Shown here in pieces: positions 1 through 7,250 of a DNA stretch of 64,000 bases. Source of the stretch: Sphingobacterium pedocola (GTDB taxonomy: Bacteria > Bacteroidota > Bacteroidia > Sphingobacteriales > Sphingobacteriaceae); the NCBI RefSeq assembly GCF_015209965.1, contig NZ_MU158690.1:688069-752068 (forward strand), written 5' to 3'. The position numbers were made by a program, and so were the translations under genes. The notes below the pieces were generated by a model that made no database searches, had not been told where the DNA came from, and was given only the letters and a program-made list of their open reading frames with translations. How positions within the stretch are numbered: position 1 is the stretch's first letter; the number at the start of each line of letters is the position of its first letter.

Positions 1-478
1 GGTGAGTAAGAATGGTAATCTTCTTTTAAGTGTGCCATTACGTGGCGACGGATCATTAGATGATAAGGCACGTAAGGTTGTGGAAGGCATTGCCGATTGG
101 ATGGAGGTCAATTCCGAAGCTATTATCGGCACCCGGCCATGGCATACCTTCGGCGAGGGGCCGGCTCAGAAAGACGCACCGGAGCTAAAGGCACAAGGTT
201 TTAATGAAGGGAAGGGTAAACCATATACGAACGAAGATGTACGTTTTACGACAAAAGGAAACGTGCTGTATGCTATTGTTATGGGTAATCCCTCGGGCAA
301 GAGCTTGTCGTTTGAATCGTTGGGTGCACGTCAAGCGCAAACCAAGCGGGTGAAAAAAGTTAACTTGTTGGGATATAACGGGGCGGTGAAATTCGTGCAG
401 GAAGCGAATAGATTAGTGATCGAGCCGCCAAAAGAGGGGACTTACAATGAAACGGCAGTCGTCTTTAAGATTTCCTAA
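1..478 (+). CDS. alpha-L-fucosidase, GH29, C-terminal part (5' end outside window)
   Basis: This is the 3' end of a gene whose start lies before the window. The visible 158 residues begin with the GH29 landmark SKNGNLLLSVPLRGDGSLDD, which in this family follows the catalytic barrel. The segment after it, with IADWMEVNSEAIIGTRPWHTF, is the last barrel helix region, and the rest is the C-terminal beta-sandwich. GH29 enzymes remove alpha-L-fucose from glycans and in Bacteroidota are usually periplasmic. The reading frame starts at base 2 and no local start is claimed, because the GTG there falls inside a conserved motif. A short inverted repeat (TCGGTA-TG-TACCGA, 491-504) lies 13 bases after the stop. 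Family assignment is from motif recognition; linkage specificity cannot be read here. Confidence 0.9.
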   Translation, partial: VSKNGNLLLSVPLRGDGSLDDKARKVVEGIADWMEVNSEAIIGTRPWHTFGEGPAQKDAPELKAQGFNEGKGKPYTNEDVRFTTKGNVLYAIVMGNPSGKSLSFESLGARQAQTKRVKKVNLLGYNGAVKFVQEANRLVIEPPKEGTYNETAVVFKIS

Positions 479-654
479 CAAAAAATAGATTCGGTATGTA
501 CCGATCCGTTCTGTAGGCCTTTTTCCTCCGAATTGCAAAATCTACCAAGAAGATATATTACAACTTTTTTTTCCTTATTTTGCTAACAAATACTGGATGA
601 TATTTAACATACAGTCGAAATGATCCACCTGACTAGAAGAAGTAAAGATAAGAG

Positions 655-1245
655 ATGAAGAAAGCTGAAGCCACACGTCTAAACATGCTGAAAAAATCCT
701 TTGAGTTGATTTATGCCAAAGGATATCAGAACGCTAGCATTGACGATATATTGGCAACCACACAGGTTACCAAAGGCGCGTTTTATTATCATTTTAAAAA
801 CAAAGATGAAATGGGGTTAGCCATTATCAACGAATTGATGAAACCTACACTAACCAAAAGCTTTATTGAACCGTTACAAAACGCAGAAAATCCATTGGAT
901 GCCATATACGATTTGATGCATTATCTTCTTCTTGAAGACGATTTTTTGAAAGTAGAACACGGTTGCCCTGCTGCTAACTTTACGCAGGAAATGACTCCCT
1001 GGAACGAAGATTTTAGCAAAGCGTTGAACGAAATAACACAGGAATGGCTGAAGGCTATAACTGCGGTTCTTGAAGAAGGACAAAAGACAGGTTATATCCG
1101 TAAAGATGTCAATGCAAAACAAACAAGCCTTTTTGTGCTATCTGGCTATTGGGGTGTTCGCAATTTCGGGAAGCTAGCGAATAGCAAAGAAGTCTACTTG
1201 CCCTATTTAGAGGAACTTAAAATGTACCTTAATACATTAAAATAA
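655..1245 (+). CDS. TetR/AcrR family transcriptional regulator
   Basis: The 196-residue protein has the usual TetR length and layout. The N-terminal helix-turn-helix (about residues 10-50) contains IDDILATTQVTKGAFYYHF, the classic recognition helix plus YYHF signature. The remaining helical part would bind a small ligand and dimerise. The next operon starts 98 bases after the stop, and an 18-bp palindrome (1261-1278) sits between them on the promoter. A reasonable reading is that this regulator represses the downstream membrane protein/DUF3817/rhodanese operon. An ACATAC half-site also occurs upstream of its own start near 608, hinting at autoregulation. The ligand is unknown. Confidence 0.92.
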   Translation: MKKAEATRLNMLKKSFELIYAKGYQNASIDDILATTQVTKGAFYYHFKNKDEMGLAIINELMKPTLTKSFIEPLQNAENPLDAIYDLMHYLLLEDDFLKVEHGCPAANFTQEMTPWNEDFSKALNEITQEWLKAITAVLEEGQKTGYIRKDVNAKQTSLFVLSGYWGVRNFGKLANSKEVYLPYLEELKMYLNTLK

Positions 1246-1260
1246 ATTTTTCACCTGTAA

Positions 1261-1278
1261 ACATACTAATTGGTATGT
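1261..1278. promoter_or_regulatory. putative TetR operator
   Basis: The bases ACATACTAATTGGTATGT form an 18-bp dyad with arms ACATAC and GTATGT around a central AATT. TetR-family operators of this ACATACYAATTRGTATGT kind are common. It lies just after the regulator gene and 9 bases before a -7 box, so occupancy would block transcription of the operon beginning at 1344. Confidence 0.6.
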
Positions 1279-1286
1279 TATTTATT

Positions 1287-1294
1287 TACCTTTG
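1287..1294 (+). promoter_or_regulatory. -7 promoter box TACCTTTG for the 1344-2496 operon
   Basis: TACCTTTG matches the Bacteroidota -7 consensus TAnnTTTG exactly. It lies 49 bases before the ATG at 1344 and right behind the palindromic operator. A TTGG at 1270-1273, inside the operator, is the only weak -33 candidate. Confidence 0.5.
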
Positions 1295-1343
1295 TTGAAT
1301 TGGATAGGGGCTAGTATCCTTTTGGTTCAATTAATTAAAGGTA

Positions 1344-1802
1344 ATGTATCAAACACTCACATTTTATCACAGCTTTATGCGCTGGCTTGTATTAGCAAGC
1401 CTCCTGTTCGCGCTTTATCGGGCTTACAAGGGTTACTTTTCAACATCAGCATTTTCAAACCGAGATAATGCAGTACGGAATTGGACGGCCACCATTGCGC
1501 ATATCCAGTTGATGATTGGAATGATCCTCTATTTTCAAAGTCCGCTGGTTAAATACTTTTTAGCCAATTTCAAAACAGCGGCTCAGGATTTCAATATGTT
1601 ATTCTTTGGATTGATCCATAGTTCGTTGATGCTGATCGCCATTGTACTGATTACAATCGGTTCTGCTGTTGCCAAAAGAAAAGAAACGGATAAAGCAAAA
1701 TTCAAAACAATGATGATTTGGTTCACTGTCGCATTAGTCATCATATGCATAGCCATTCCCTGGCCATTTTCACCATTCACTAGCAGACCCTATTTCAGGT
1801 AG
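1344..1802 (+). CDS. small four-helix membrane protein, unknown function
   Basis: The 152-residue protein has four hydrophobic segments at about residues 9-28, 47-65, 82-107 and 121-142, with a basic loop between the third and fourth. Histidines sit near membrane boundaries (YHSFMRW, IAHIQLM, LIHSSLM), as in small cytochrome b-like or quinone-interacting proteins, but no binding motif is clear enough to claim haem. It is the first gene of the TetR-controlled operon, 29 bases before the DUF3817 gene. I recognise it only as a conserved Bacteroidota inner-membrane protein. Confidence 0.8.
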   Translation: MYQTLTFYHSFMRWLVLASLLFALYRAYKGYFSTSAFSNRDNAVRNWTATIAHIQLMIGMILYFQSPLVKYFLANFKTAAQDFNMLFFGLIHSSLMLIAIVLITIGSAVAKRKETDKAKFKTMMIWFTVALVIICIAIPWPFSPFTSRPYFR

Positions 1803-1831
1803 TTCATATACAACGTTCAAAAGCTATAATA

Positions 1832-2143
1832 ATGACATTTCAACTCTTAAAAACAAGGACAGGAAGGCTTAGGATTATGGGATTTCTAGAAGGGATTTCA
1901 CTCCTCGTCTTGGTATTTATTGCTGTACCGATGAAGTATTGGCTTCACGATGAATCATTAACCAAAATGATGGGCCCTATTCACGGAGCACTTTTTTTGT
2001 TATTCTTGCTAAACGCATGCAGTGCCGGTATTGAACAAAAATGGAAAGTTAAAACTATCGGAATGATATTGGCATCCTGCTTTATTCCGTTTGGCACATT
2101 CTACGTGGATTATAAGTTCCTAAAAAATATAGACAACAAATGA
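1832..2143 (+). CDS. DUF3817 domain membrane protein
   Basis: This 103-residue protein fits DUF3817 closely: an N-terminal TGRLRIMGFLEGISLLVL segment, then PMKYW, then GPIHGALFLLFL, and a third helix ending FIPFGTFYVDYKFL. Three membrane helices are predicted by eye. The biochemical role of DUF3817 is not established. Its stop overlaps the next start by four bases (ATGA at 2140-2143), so it is translationally coupled to the rhodanese gene. Confidence 0.88.
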   Translation: MTFQLLKTRTGRLRIMGFLEGISLLVLVFIAVPMKYWLHDESLTKMMGPIHGALFLLFLLNACSAGIEQKWKVKTIGMILASCFIPFGTFYVDYKFLKNIDNK

Positions 2144-2496
2144 AGTACCTATTGATTACTGCTATTGGTGCTTTGGTCGTCTACCTGGCATACCGAACTT
2201 ACCGCTACCTGAACTTAGCAGACAGCTTGGATAAAAAGATTGAAAACGGGGCGACTATTTTGGACGTAAGAACAGCAGGAGAATATGCAACAGGTCATAT
2301 TGATGGCTCTATCAACATCTCTCTAGGTGAAATTAGAGAAAGATATACCGAGCTCGACCCTTCCAAAACATACATCACCACTTGTTCTCACGGACTGAGA
2401 AGTGTAAAAGCCGTAAATCTATTGAAAGAACGAGGGTTTAAAAATGTCTATAACGGTGGTGCTTGGAGCGACCTTGAAAAGATAGTAAAGAAGTAA
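2140..2496 (+). CDS. membrane-anchored rhodanese-like sulfurtransferase
   Basis: The 118-residue protein has one N-terminal membrane helix (about 4-20) followed by a single rhodanese domain. Landmarks are LDVRTAGEYATGHIDGSINI, and the active-site loop TCSHGLRS with the persulfide-carrying Cys at residue 82. The downstream NVYNGGAWSDL closes the domain. Single-domain rhodaneses move sulfane sulfur, and the anchor would place the domain at the inner membrane face. It is the last gene of the TetR-regulated operon, which suggests a role in reactive sulfur or oxidant handling; that is inference from context. Confidence 0.92.
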   Translation: MKYLLITAIGALVVYLAYRTYRYLNLADSLDKKIENGATILDVRTAGEYATGHIDGSINISLGEIRERYTELDPSKTYITTCSHGLRSVKAVNLLKERGFKNVYNGGAWSDLEKIVKK

Positions 2497-2544
2497 TAAG
2501 GGTAATGTACAGAGGCGAACGTAAGAGGGCTATTCAAAGTCCAC

Positions 2545-2566
2545 GCGCCAGCAATTTGCATATACC
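2545..2566. repeat. 22-bp dispersed repeat, copy 1
   Basis: The 22 bases beginning GCGCCAGCAATTTGCATATA recur at 4167-4188 with a single difference (A/G at the ninth base). Both copies lie in gene-free DNA on either side of the minus-strand pair 2843-4070. No coding function is visible. Confidence 0.5.
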
Positions 2567-2647
2567 AGCGCGAGGAGGAGTGATCATCGCATTATTTTTA
2601 GAATTGTAACTCTGGTAATTATCGTAAAATATTTGTAAATTTGAGTT

Positions 2648-2818
2648 ATGGAAAAGTTGACTATCAATATCCCAGAAACAAAAAGCGCTTCGGTGAAGCA
2701 GCTTCTCAAAGAGCTCGGTGTGGTATTTCTATCATCTGGCAAAAAGGAAAATGTATCAGACGTTAGATCAAAATTAGCGAATGTATCTGTGTGGTCAGAT
2801 AACCAGTTACTAAGATAA
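2648..2818 (+). CDS. small antitoxin-like protein, probably orphan or shortened
   Basis: An ATG opens a 56-codon frame reading MEKLTINIPETKSASVKQLL and ending SVWSDNQLLR. This is the pattern of short Bacteroidota type II antitoxins: a beta strand, then an alpha helix, then a toxin-binding tail ending in a VSxWSD(N/E) motif. Such proteins usually go on some ten residues further and are followed by a RelE or PIN toxin. Here the stop comes early and no toxin follows; the next gene is convergent. It may be a truncated or orphan antitoxin. The 345-bp gap it lies in holds otherwise only the dispersed repeat at 2545. Confidence 0.5.
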   Translation: MEKLTINIPETKSASVKQLLKELGVVFLSSGKKENVSDVRSKLANVSVWSDNQLLR

Positions 2819-2842
2819 TCGCTGAATTGTCTGGCCAATAAA

Positions 2843-3418
2843 CTAAAACCGCCATCCCAGATGTACCGCTGGAAATATCGAGACGGCCGATTGTCGATAC
2901 GTTTCAGGGCCAATAACCTTATCCTTGGCATCGGATGCGAAAATAAGTGCTACCCAAGGATTAATATAGAAACCTTTATGCTCATTTTCTGCTTTTCCAA
3001 ACATAATCCGATAGCCGGACCGTATGCCGATGTTCAGTCCCCGTATGTTCTCCTCTGTTTGCGGTGCAGTTTTAAGTTTGATCTCGTCGTTGCCGTAGGT
3101 AAACTGAACGCCGGCAAATAAGCCGTTGATCTTTTTGAAATGATAGTCGGTTTTCAGGTCGAACCCCGAGCTGTATACTGAAAAACTATCGTTGTTCGTA
3201 AAAAAGGAGGGCTGCTTAATGGCAAAAATGCCGGCACTGGAACGAAAGCTGCCATAGGTAATACCTGCATGTATCGAATAGCCGTTCAGCATATACGCCA
3301 AGGGGTCTGCTTCAAGTTCAAACGCAACTTTTGACTTTAATTGGGCGTAGGCGTTATTTACGCTAAGTATCGTTAAGCATATCACGATACGCACAGTTGG
3401 CTGGATGAAATTACTCAT
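2843..3418 (-). CDS. secreted outer-membrane beta-barrel-like protein, unknown
   Basis: The start at 3418 gives a 191-residue precursor whose first residues (MSNFIQPTVRIVICLTILSV, cleavage near AYAQ) form a signal peptide. A start 19 codons upstream would bury this signal, so it is not preferred. The mature part alternates short amphipathic strands with Gly and aromatic residues (GYSIHAGITYGSF, FAGVQFTYGNDEI, LNIGIRSGYRIMFG) and ends in HLGWRF, a C-terminal aromatic residue typical of outer-membrane barrels. No specific family is recognised. It lies 73 bases downstream of the Crp-like gene on the same strand and may be co-transcribed. Confidence 0.75.
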   Translation of the reverse strand: MSNFIQPTVRIVICLTILSVNNAYAQLKSKVAFELEADPLAYMLNGYSIHAGITYGSFRSSAGIFAIKQPSFFTNNDSFSVYSSGFDLKTDYHFKKINGLFAGVQFTYGNDEIKLKTAPQTEENIRGLNIGIRSGYRIMFGKAENEHKGFYINPWVALIFASDAKDKVIGPETYRQSAVSIFPAVHLGWRF

Positions 3419-3491
3419 AGGTAAAAATGCTGTTTTACCAAAAGTAACAGGAAAGCAGAAGCCGGCACTTAACAAAAGATAATAAAAAAAA

Positions 3492-4070
3492 TTATTTCTT
3501 GTTTAACCGCTGTCTGATACGGCTAAGTGAGACCGGCGTAACGCCCAGGAAGGATGCGATGATATTTAAAGGAACCCGCAGTAGTAATTTTCCGTCGTGC
3601 TTTTCAAAGTCGAGGTAGCGCTCTTCGGCCGTACGGGTAATATGTCCCATGAATATTTTCTGTGAATTGATGAAACGCTGGTCGGCAATGGTTCGGGTTA
3701 GCTGGTTCATCTTCGCAAAATCTACGTTAAGGCGATTAAAGGATCGATAGTCTATGCGAAGCAGGGTACAGTCCTCTACAGCTTCCAGGGCCTGTTCCGC
3801 GGGTTCTTGGGTCAGAAAGCTCTGGTAGCAGCTGGCAAAGTTGTTCTCAGCAAAAAGGAAGAGCGTGATTTCCTCGCTTTTCGCATTAATGCAATAAAGT
3901 CTGATGACACCTTTGACGACAAAGTACAGGTACTTTTCTGTATTGCCTATCTCCGTTATTTTTTGCCGTGCCGGCACGCTTAACGTCTCAAATGATTGCT
4001 GTAAATGGCCCCACTCATCCTCATTCAAATCAATAACCTTCGTAACGGTTTCCCTAAGTGCATCGTACAT
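3492..4070 (-). CDS. Crp/Fnr family transcriptional regulator
   Basis: The 192-residue protein has an N-terminal cyclic-nucleotide-binding-type beta roll (about 25-120, with YLYFVVKGVIRLYCI) and a short C-terminal winged helix ending IIASFLGVTPVSLSRIRQRL, a good HTH recognition segment. This compact form, without the arginine-rich cAMP pocket, is common in Bacteroidota and often regulates a nearby gene. The outer-membrane protein at 2843-3418 lies directly downstream. No Fe-S cysteine cluster is present. The effector is unknown. Confidence 0.9.
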   Translation of the reverse strand: MYDALRETVTKVIDLNEDEWGHLQQSFETLSVPARQKITEIGNTEKYLYFVVKGVIRLYCINAKSEEITLFLFAENNFASCYQSFLTQEPAEQALEAVEDCTLLRIDYRSFNRLNVDFAKMNQLTRTIADQRFINSQKIFMGHITRTAEERYLDFEKHDGKLLLRVPLNIIASFLGVTPVSLSRIRQRLNKK

Positions 4071-4562
4071 CTCCGAAAATTATGCATAATATTTGTTTTG
4101 GCAATAGATTTTATCCAGTTAGACGTTAGCCGAGGAGAATTAGAATAGGCACGGGACAACGTCTATGCGCCAGCGATTTGCATATACCGGAGACAGCGGG
4201 GGCAATTACGAAGTGGTCAACGCGATAAACGCCCCCCTGTTTTTCAATAGGCACACATGTTCAAGGCGAAAGCATCCTCGCCCACCAGTACCTTGGAAAT
4301 CAAAGTCACAGATTGCTTCGGAAGAATTTTTCAAGAAAGGATAATTCGCCCTAAAGAAACATCTTATCTGATGAAGTAGCGGATTTAAGTTGCTATCCTT
4401 GATAAATTAAACGTGCTTTTATGCAGTCCTCACGGATCTTCCATAATTTATTTTGCTACGTAAGTCAAATTTAATAATGGAATAATGCAGCGTTGGTAAT
4501 TATTATATCGCCAGCAATTTTTGTAAATTTGGGTTTTCAAAATAATTGTAACATATTCCGTA
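4071..4562. other. gene-free stretch with repeat copy and gene fragment
   Basis: This 492-bp stretch between the Crp gene and the TauE gene has no convincing gene. It contains the second copy of the 22-bp dispersed repeat (4167-4188) and a 38-bp fragment of a duplicated gene (4413-4450, listed separately). The rest looks like unremarkable AT-rich spacer. Confidence 0.6.
4413..4450 (-). pseudogene. fragment of the C-terminal coding part of the 9046-10263 gene
   Basis: These 38 bases match 9069-9106 with about two differences (shared core TCCTCACGGATCTTCCATAA). In the intact gene that DNA encodes the penultimate segment ELWKIREECIKA. The match ends abruptly on both sides, so this is a relic of a second gene copy. 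A larger relic of that copy lies at 5281-5493, on the other side of the permease gene. Confidence 0.6.
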
Positions 4563-5297
4563 TTGACAATTCTATTTATCCTTATCATCAGTTTCATAGC
4601 ATCTTTAGTACGCTCCACATTAGGATTTGGCGAAGCGTTAGTTGCCGTTCCGCTTTTTCTTTTTTTTCTGCCAGTAGATATTGCCGTTCCGTTGTCTGTT
4701 ATGCTGTCAGTGGTCATTGCGCTTGTTATCGTGATACAAGACCATAAAAAAATCTATTTTAACAGTGCCAAATGGTTGATTTTATATGCCGCACTTGGAG
4801 TGCCTATCGGTATCATCATTCTGATGTATGGAAATGAAGTTTTTGTAAAAATAGGGCTTGGGATATTGATAATCTTGTATTCCCTGTATTCGCTTTATTT
4901 CAATAGCAATACCGTATTAAAGGAGGATAGCAAGTTTTGGCTTTTTGTGTGTGGGTTTTTATCAGGAATATTTGGAGGAGCATATGGTGTGAATGGTCCG
5001 CCATTGGTTGTATATGGGAATTTAAGGCAATGGAGCCCCAAATACTTCAGGGCTACATTACAGGCTTATTTTTTGCCAGTAAGCCTCATAAGTGTGGTAG
5101 GATATTACGCCAAAGGACTTGTTACACCACAAGTAAATACCTATTTTTTGGTTTCATTGATTACAACTATTCCTGCTATATTCTTAGGCAGGTACTTAAA
5201 TCATCAATTGAAAGACGGGGAATTTTTTAAGTATGTTTATTGGGGCCTTATGGTCATTAGTGGTATTCTGATTTTTAGCACTGGAATTGCAACCTAA
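4563..5297 (+). CDS. sulfite exporter TauE/SafE family permease
   Basis: The 244-residue protein has about eight hydrophobic segments arranged as two repeats. Each repeat carries the family's glycine-rich motif: RSTLGFGEALVAVPL at the start and LSGIFGGAYGVNGPPLVVY in the middle. TauE/SafE permeases move small organosulfur anions or sulfite across the inner membrane; the substrate here is unknown. The frame opens at a TTG with no better upstream start, so the N-terminus is provisional. The last codons (from 5281) lie inside a DNA repeat shared with 8948-9054, so the 3' end may have been rebuilt by recombination. Confidence 0.85.
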   Translation: MTILFILIISFIASLVRSTLGFGEALVAVPLFLFFLPVDIAVPLSVMLSVVIALVIVIQDHKKIYFNSAKWLILYAALGVPIGIIILMYGNEVFVKIGLGILIILYSLYSLYFNSNTVLKEDSKFWLFVCGFLSGIFGGAYGVNGPPLVVYGNLRQWSPKYFRATLQAYFLPVSLISVVGYYAKGLVTPQVNTYFLVSLITTIPAIFLGRYLNHQLKDGEFFKYVYWGLMVISGILIFSTGIAT

Positions 5298-5388
5298 AAG
5301 TAGAGACTACTGACAAGAGGTTATAGAGACTGGGTTACAAACCTGTGCCAGCTGTGGGTGGATATTTGAGTAGCATCTTTATGTAGCC
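5281..5388. repeat. about 107-bp repeat shared with 8948-9054
   Basis: This segment aligns without large gaps to 8948-9054 (for example shared GGGTTACAAACCTGTG and AGCATCTTTATGTAGC). The second copy is the 3' flank of the minus-strand gene 9046-10263. Here the same flank is joined directly to the first 35 codons of a copy of that gene, marking an internal deletion of about 1.1 kb. Confidence 0.8.
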
Positions 5389-5493
5389 AAATGCCGAGAT
5401 TCCCTTTTGTTTCCTGATTTTATAATATAGGACAATCTTATCGAAAGAGAATGCAGGAAAAGTAACAAGGTGTTGTGATTTTTTGTTGGCCAT
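5335..5493 (-). pseudogene. internally deleted copy of the 9046-10263 gene
   Basis: Starting at the ATG at 5493, the first 35 codons (MANKKSQHLVTFPAFSFDKI and on to ISAF) match the N-terminus of the intact 405-residue protein with only a few changes. The frame then jumps into sequence that corresponds to the DNA just after the intact gene's stop codon, read in another frame, and ends at 5335. Aligning the two loci shows that bases equivalent to about 9055-10157 are missing. The remaining 52-codon frame is a relic, not a functional gene, although its promoter region may persist. Confidence 0.8.
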
Positions 5494-5641
5494 AGCATCA
5501 ACGCTGTCGCTTCAAACCTAGATGAATTTATTTGTATCTGCAAATCCAACCGATTTTTAGCGTTTGCTCAGGTTACTCCAACAATTAATAGCGGGAAATT
5601 AGACTGTAACACTACTGTACATACACTAACGAAATCTGTGT

Positions 5642-6008
5642 TCATTTGAGTTCCGCCAAGCGAGCGATATTAGGCATATACTTTATTAGCCAGTTTGGCT
5701 GTTGTGAGATTTCCAAAGCTTCTACCACTTTTCCATTTAAAATAAATACCAAGTCCTTATGTTCAAGTTCAGAGGTGTCAATTACTTTTAAGGAATCGAA
5801 CAACAGATAACGTGCGGTCTACAAATTCTGACGCCTGCCTGGTTAGCTCTCTTTGTACGCGTAGGCCTGATTTCCACAGTTCCGACCTTTTCTCCAAATA
5901 AAGCTTGTCTCCATCAAAAATATCCTGTAAATTATCTGGGAAATAACTCGGTCCTACGGTAGATTTACCTGCTCCGTTAGATCCAGTTATTACAAAAAGT
6001 TCGGGCAT
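5642..6008 (-). pseudogene. zeta-toxin-like P-loop kinase, internally deleted and frameshifted
   Basis: The first 70 codons read MPELFVITGSNGAGKSTVGP (a Walker A motif) and then FDGDKLYLEKRSELW, which match zeta-type toxin or AAA kinases of about 190 residues. After EFVDRT the frame fails and stops at 5778. Shifting frame by one base restores a coherent C-terminus (LLFDSLKVIDTSELEHKDLV ... LAELK) that ends at 5642. About a third of the usual middle is also missing. Zeta toxins phosphorylate UDP-activated sugars to poison wall synthesis; this copy should be dead. Its start overlaps the stop of the partner gene by one base (TAATG). Confidence 0.7.
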
Positions 6009-6265
6009 TAATAGAGATCGAAACGGTTTCTAAGCTGTATTGTTTCCGACTCGTCCAAAATATGCATGGTCTCAAAATCACTGCCATTGTTAGACTGTTT
6101 TACCAGATGTATTTTACCATTAGGATATTCCATATAACACAGTTTTCTTTCCATACCTGTTACATTGATCATGAAAGGTAATCCGCTTTTCAATCGGTTA
6201 GCTCTGAGTGCTTTCACAGCCATCGAGCCTCTCTTAACCTGCTCTCGAAGTGATAGTACGTTCAT
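6008..6265 (-). CDS. putative antitoxin/partner of the zeta-like toxin
   Basis: The 85-residue protein starts MNVLSLREQVKRGSMAVKAL and has no signal peptide or membrane segment. A basic helical N-terminus is followed by short strands (PFMINVTGMERKLCYMEYPN). It sits immediately upstream of, and overlaps by one base, the zeta-like toxin remnant, the normal order for an antitoxin-toxin pair. I do not recognise the family by name; the antitoxin role is inferred from the coupling. Its toxin is broken, so it may persist as an orphan. Confidence 0.55.
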   Translation of the reverse strand: MNVLSLREQVKRGSMAVKALRANRLKSGLPFMINVTGMERKLCYMEYPNGKIHLVKQSNNGSDFETMHILDESETIQLRNRFDLY

Positions 6266-6289
6266 AGTTGTTTAGTTTTAATACCAAAT

Positions 6290-6544
6290 TTAGCTAAAAG
6301 GCTTTGCATTCACAAACCGAACCTTTAGAGATTGCACATTCCCTAAATTATTCAATCGTGCTAGATAAACAATTCGAGTGAAGCAAAGCCTCATCCCAAG
6401 GTAGAAACCTTTGACAGCTTGGCCTGTATCCATTAATCCAACAAGTACATGTCCATCCTTCGTATTGGCAAATGCTGATTCGGTAAATCCCATTTTCCGC
6501 AACTTTTTAGACCGTACTAGATAGCGCAGGTTGCTGTTTTTCAA
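6290..6544 (-). pseudogene. degenerate fragment of an AlbA_2-type protein
   Basis: An 84-codon frame contains ESAFANTKDGHVLVGLMDTG and AVKGFYLG, which closely match LSAFANTKGGRVLVGMTDKG and PVKGFTLG near the N-terminus of the intact 455-residue protein at 10327-11694. The DNA match spans roughly 6405-6475 against 11540-11612. The sequence on either side does not match, and the rest of the 455-residue protein is absent. The frame is therefore best read as a relic of a second copy. Confidence 0.65.
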
Positions 6545-6678
6545 ACCTATTTATATCTTACACCCGTTAGTTTTTTAGATCTTTAATAGAAATAATAACA
6601 CTTTATTATATAGTATCGGATTTAAACTAAAATTGCTGTTTATTTCTGTGTAACAAGCAATATAGCAAAAGAACTTAC

Positions 6679-7104
6679 ATGCTATTCTCTCTTCCTGTAT
6701 CTCCTTTTCCAGAAATGCAGAACTGTCATGGCTATGCATTTGGTCCCAATCCGGATCCTAACTCGTATAATCCCCCTTGGACCAAAGATATATTCTACCC
6801 AGACCTGTCCGACTATAATGCGATCGGTCCTTCGGGCACGATACAAGTGGGGGATAGGATCTGTTATTATGGTTGGACGTCGCCCACTCAGGACTGGCGA
6901 ACAGCGATCCAGCATTCGGCTATAGTGACCGAAGTCGATGCGAATGGCTTTGCGACAAAGGTGATGGGTAAGATGGGAGCAGCTTACGAGCCGATAGAGC
7001 ATCATCCGAGAGATATCCCGGAAAGTTATGGCAATATGTCTCCCACCCAAACCTTTTCGAACGGCGCAGTAAAATACAACCGTATTTATTATCGACATAA
7101 GTAA
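6679..7104 (+). CDS. papain-like Cys/His domain protein, possible toxin tip
   Basis: The 141-residue protein has no signal peptide. An early NCHGYAFG and a later QHSAIVTEV separated by about 70 residues fit the Cys and His of an NlpC/P60- or DUF7689-like papain fold; the following VMGKMGAAYEPIEHHPRDI is also seen in that type. Comparable isolated domains occur as C-terminal tips of polymorphic toxins, so this could be a detached tip. The first codons (MLFSLPVSPF) are not conserved-looking and the gene may have lost an upstream part. A small secreted protein follows 35 bases later. Confidence 0.5.
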   Translation: MLFSLPVSPFPEMQNCHGYAFGPNPDPNSYNPPWTKDIFYPDLSDYNAIGPSGTIQVGDRICYYGWTSPTQDWRTAIQHSAIVTEVDANGFATKVMGKMGAAYEPIEHHPRDIPESYGNMSPTQTFSNGAVKYNRIYYRHK

Positions 7105-7139
7105 GATTTTCCATAATTTTATATTTAGAACTTAAAAAC

Positions 7140-7250
7140 ATGAAAAATTATATATTCAACATATTATTAGGATTAATAATAGTAGCACTGCTACCTGAGG
7201 TTACGATTGGACAAGATGCTTCCAAAACGAAAGAAATTAGATCACAGCTT
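7140..7250 (+). repeat. 111-bp direct repeat, copy 1 (copy 2 at 7710-7820)
   Basis: Bases 7140-7250 and 7710-7820 are identical except one position (T/A in GGTTACGATTGG versus GGTTACGATAGG). The repeat begins exactly at the start codon of each frame and covers the signal peptide. Upstream sequences do not match. Confidence 0.9.

Noticed and set aside
2584..2931. 115-codon minus-strand gene
   Set aside because: It is antisense to the antitoxin-like frame and runs into the end of the outer-membrane protein gene; no protein features.
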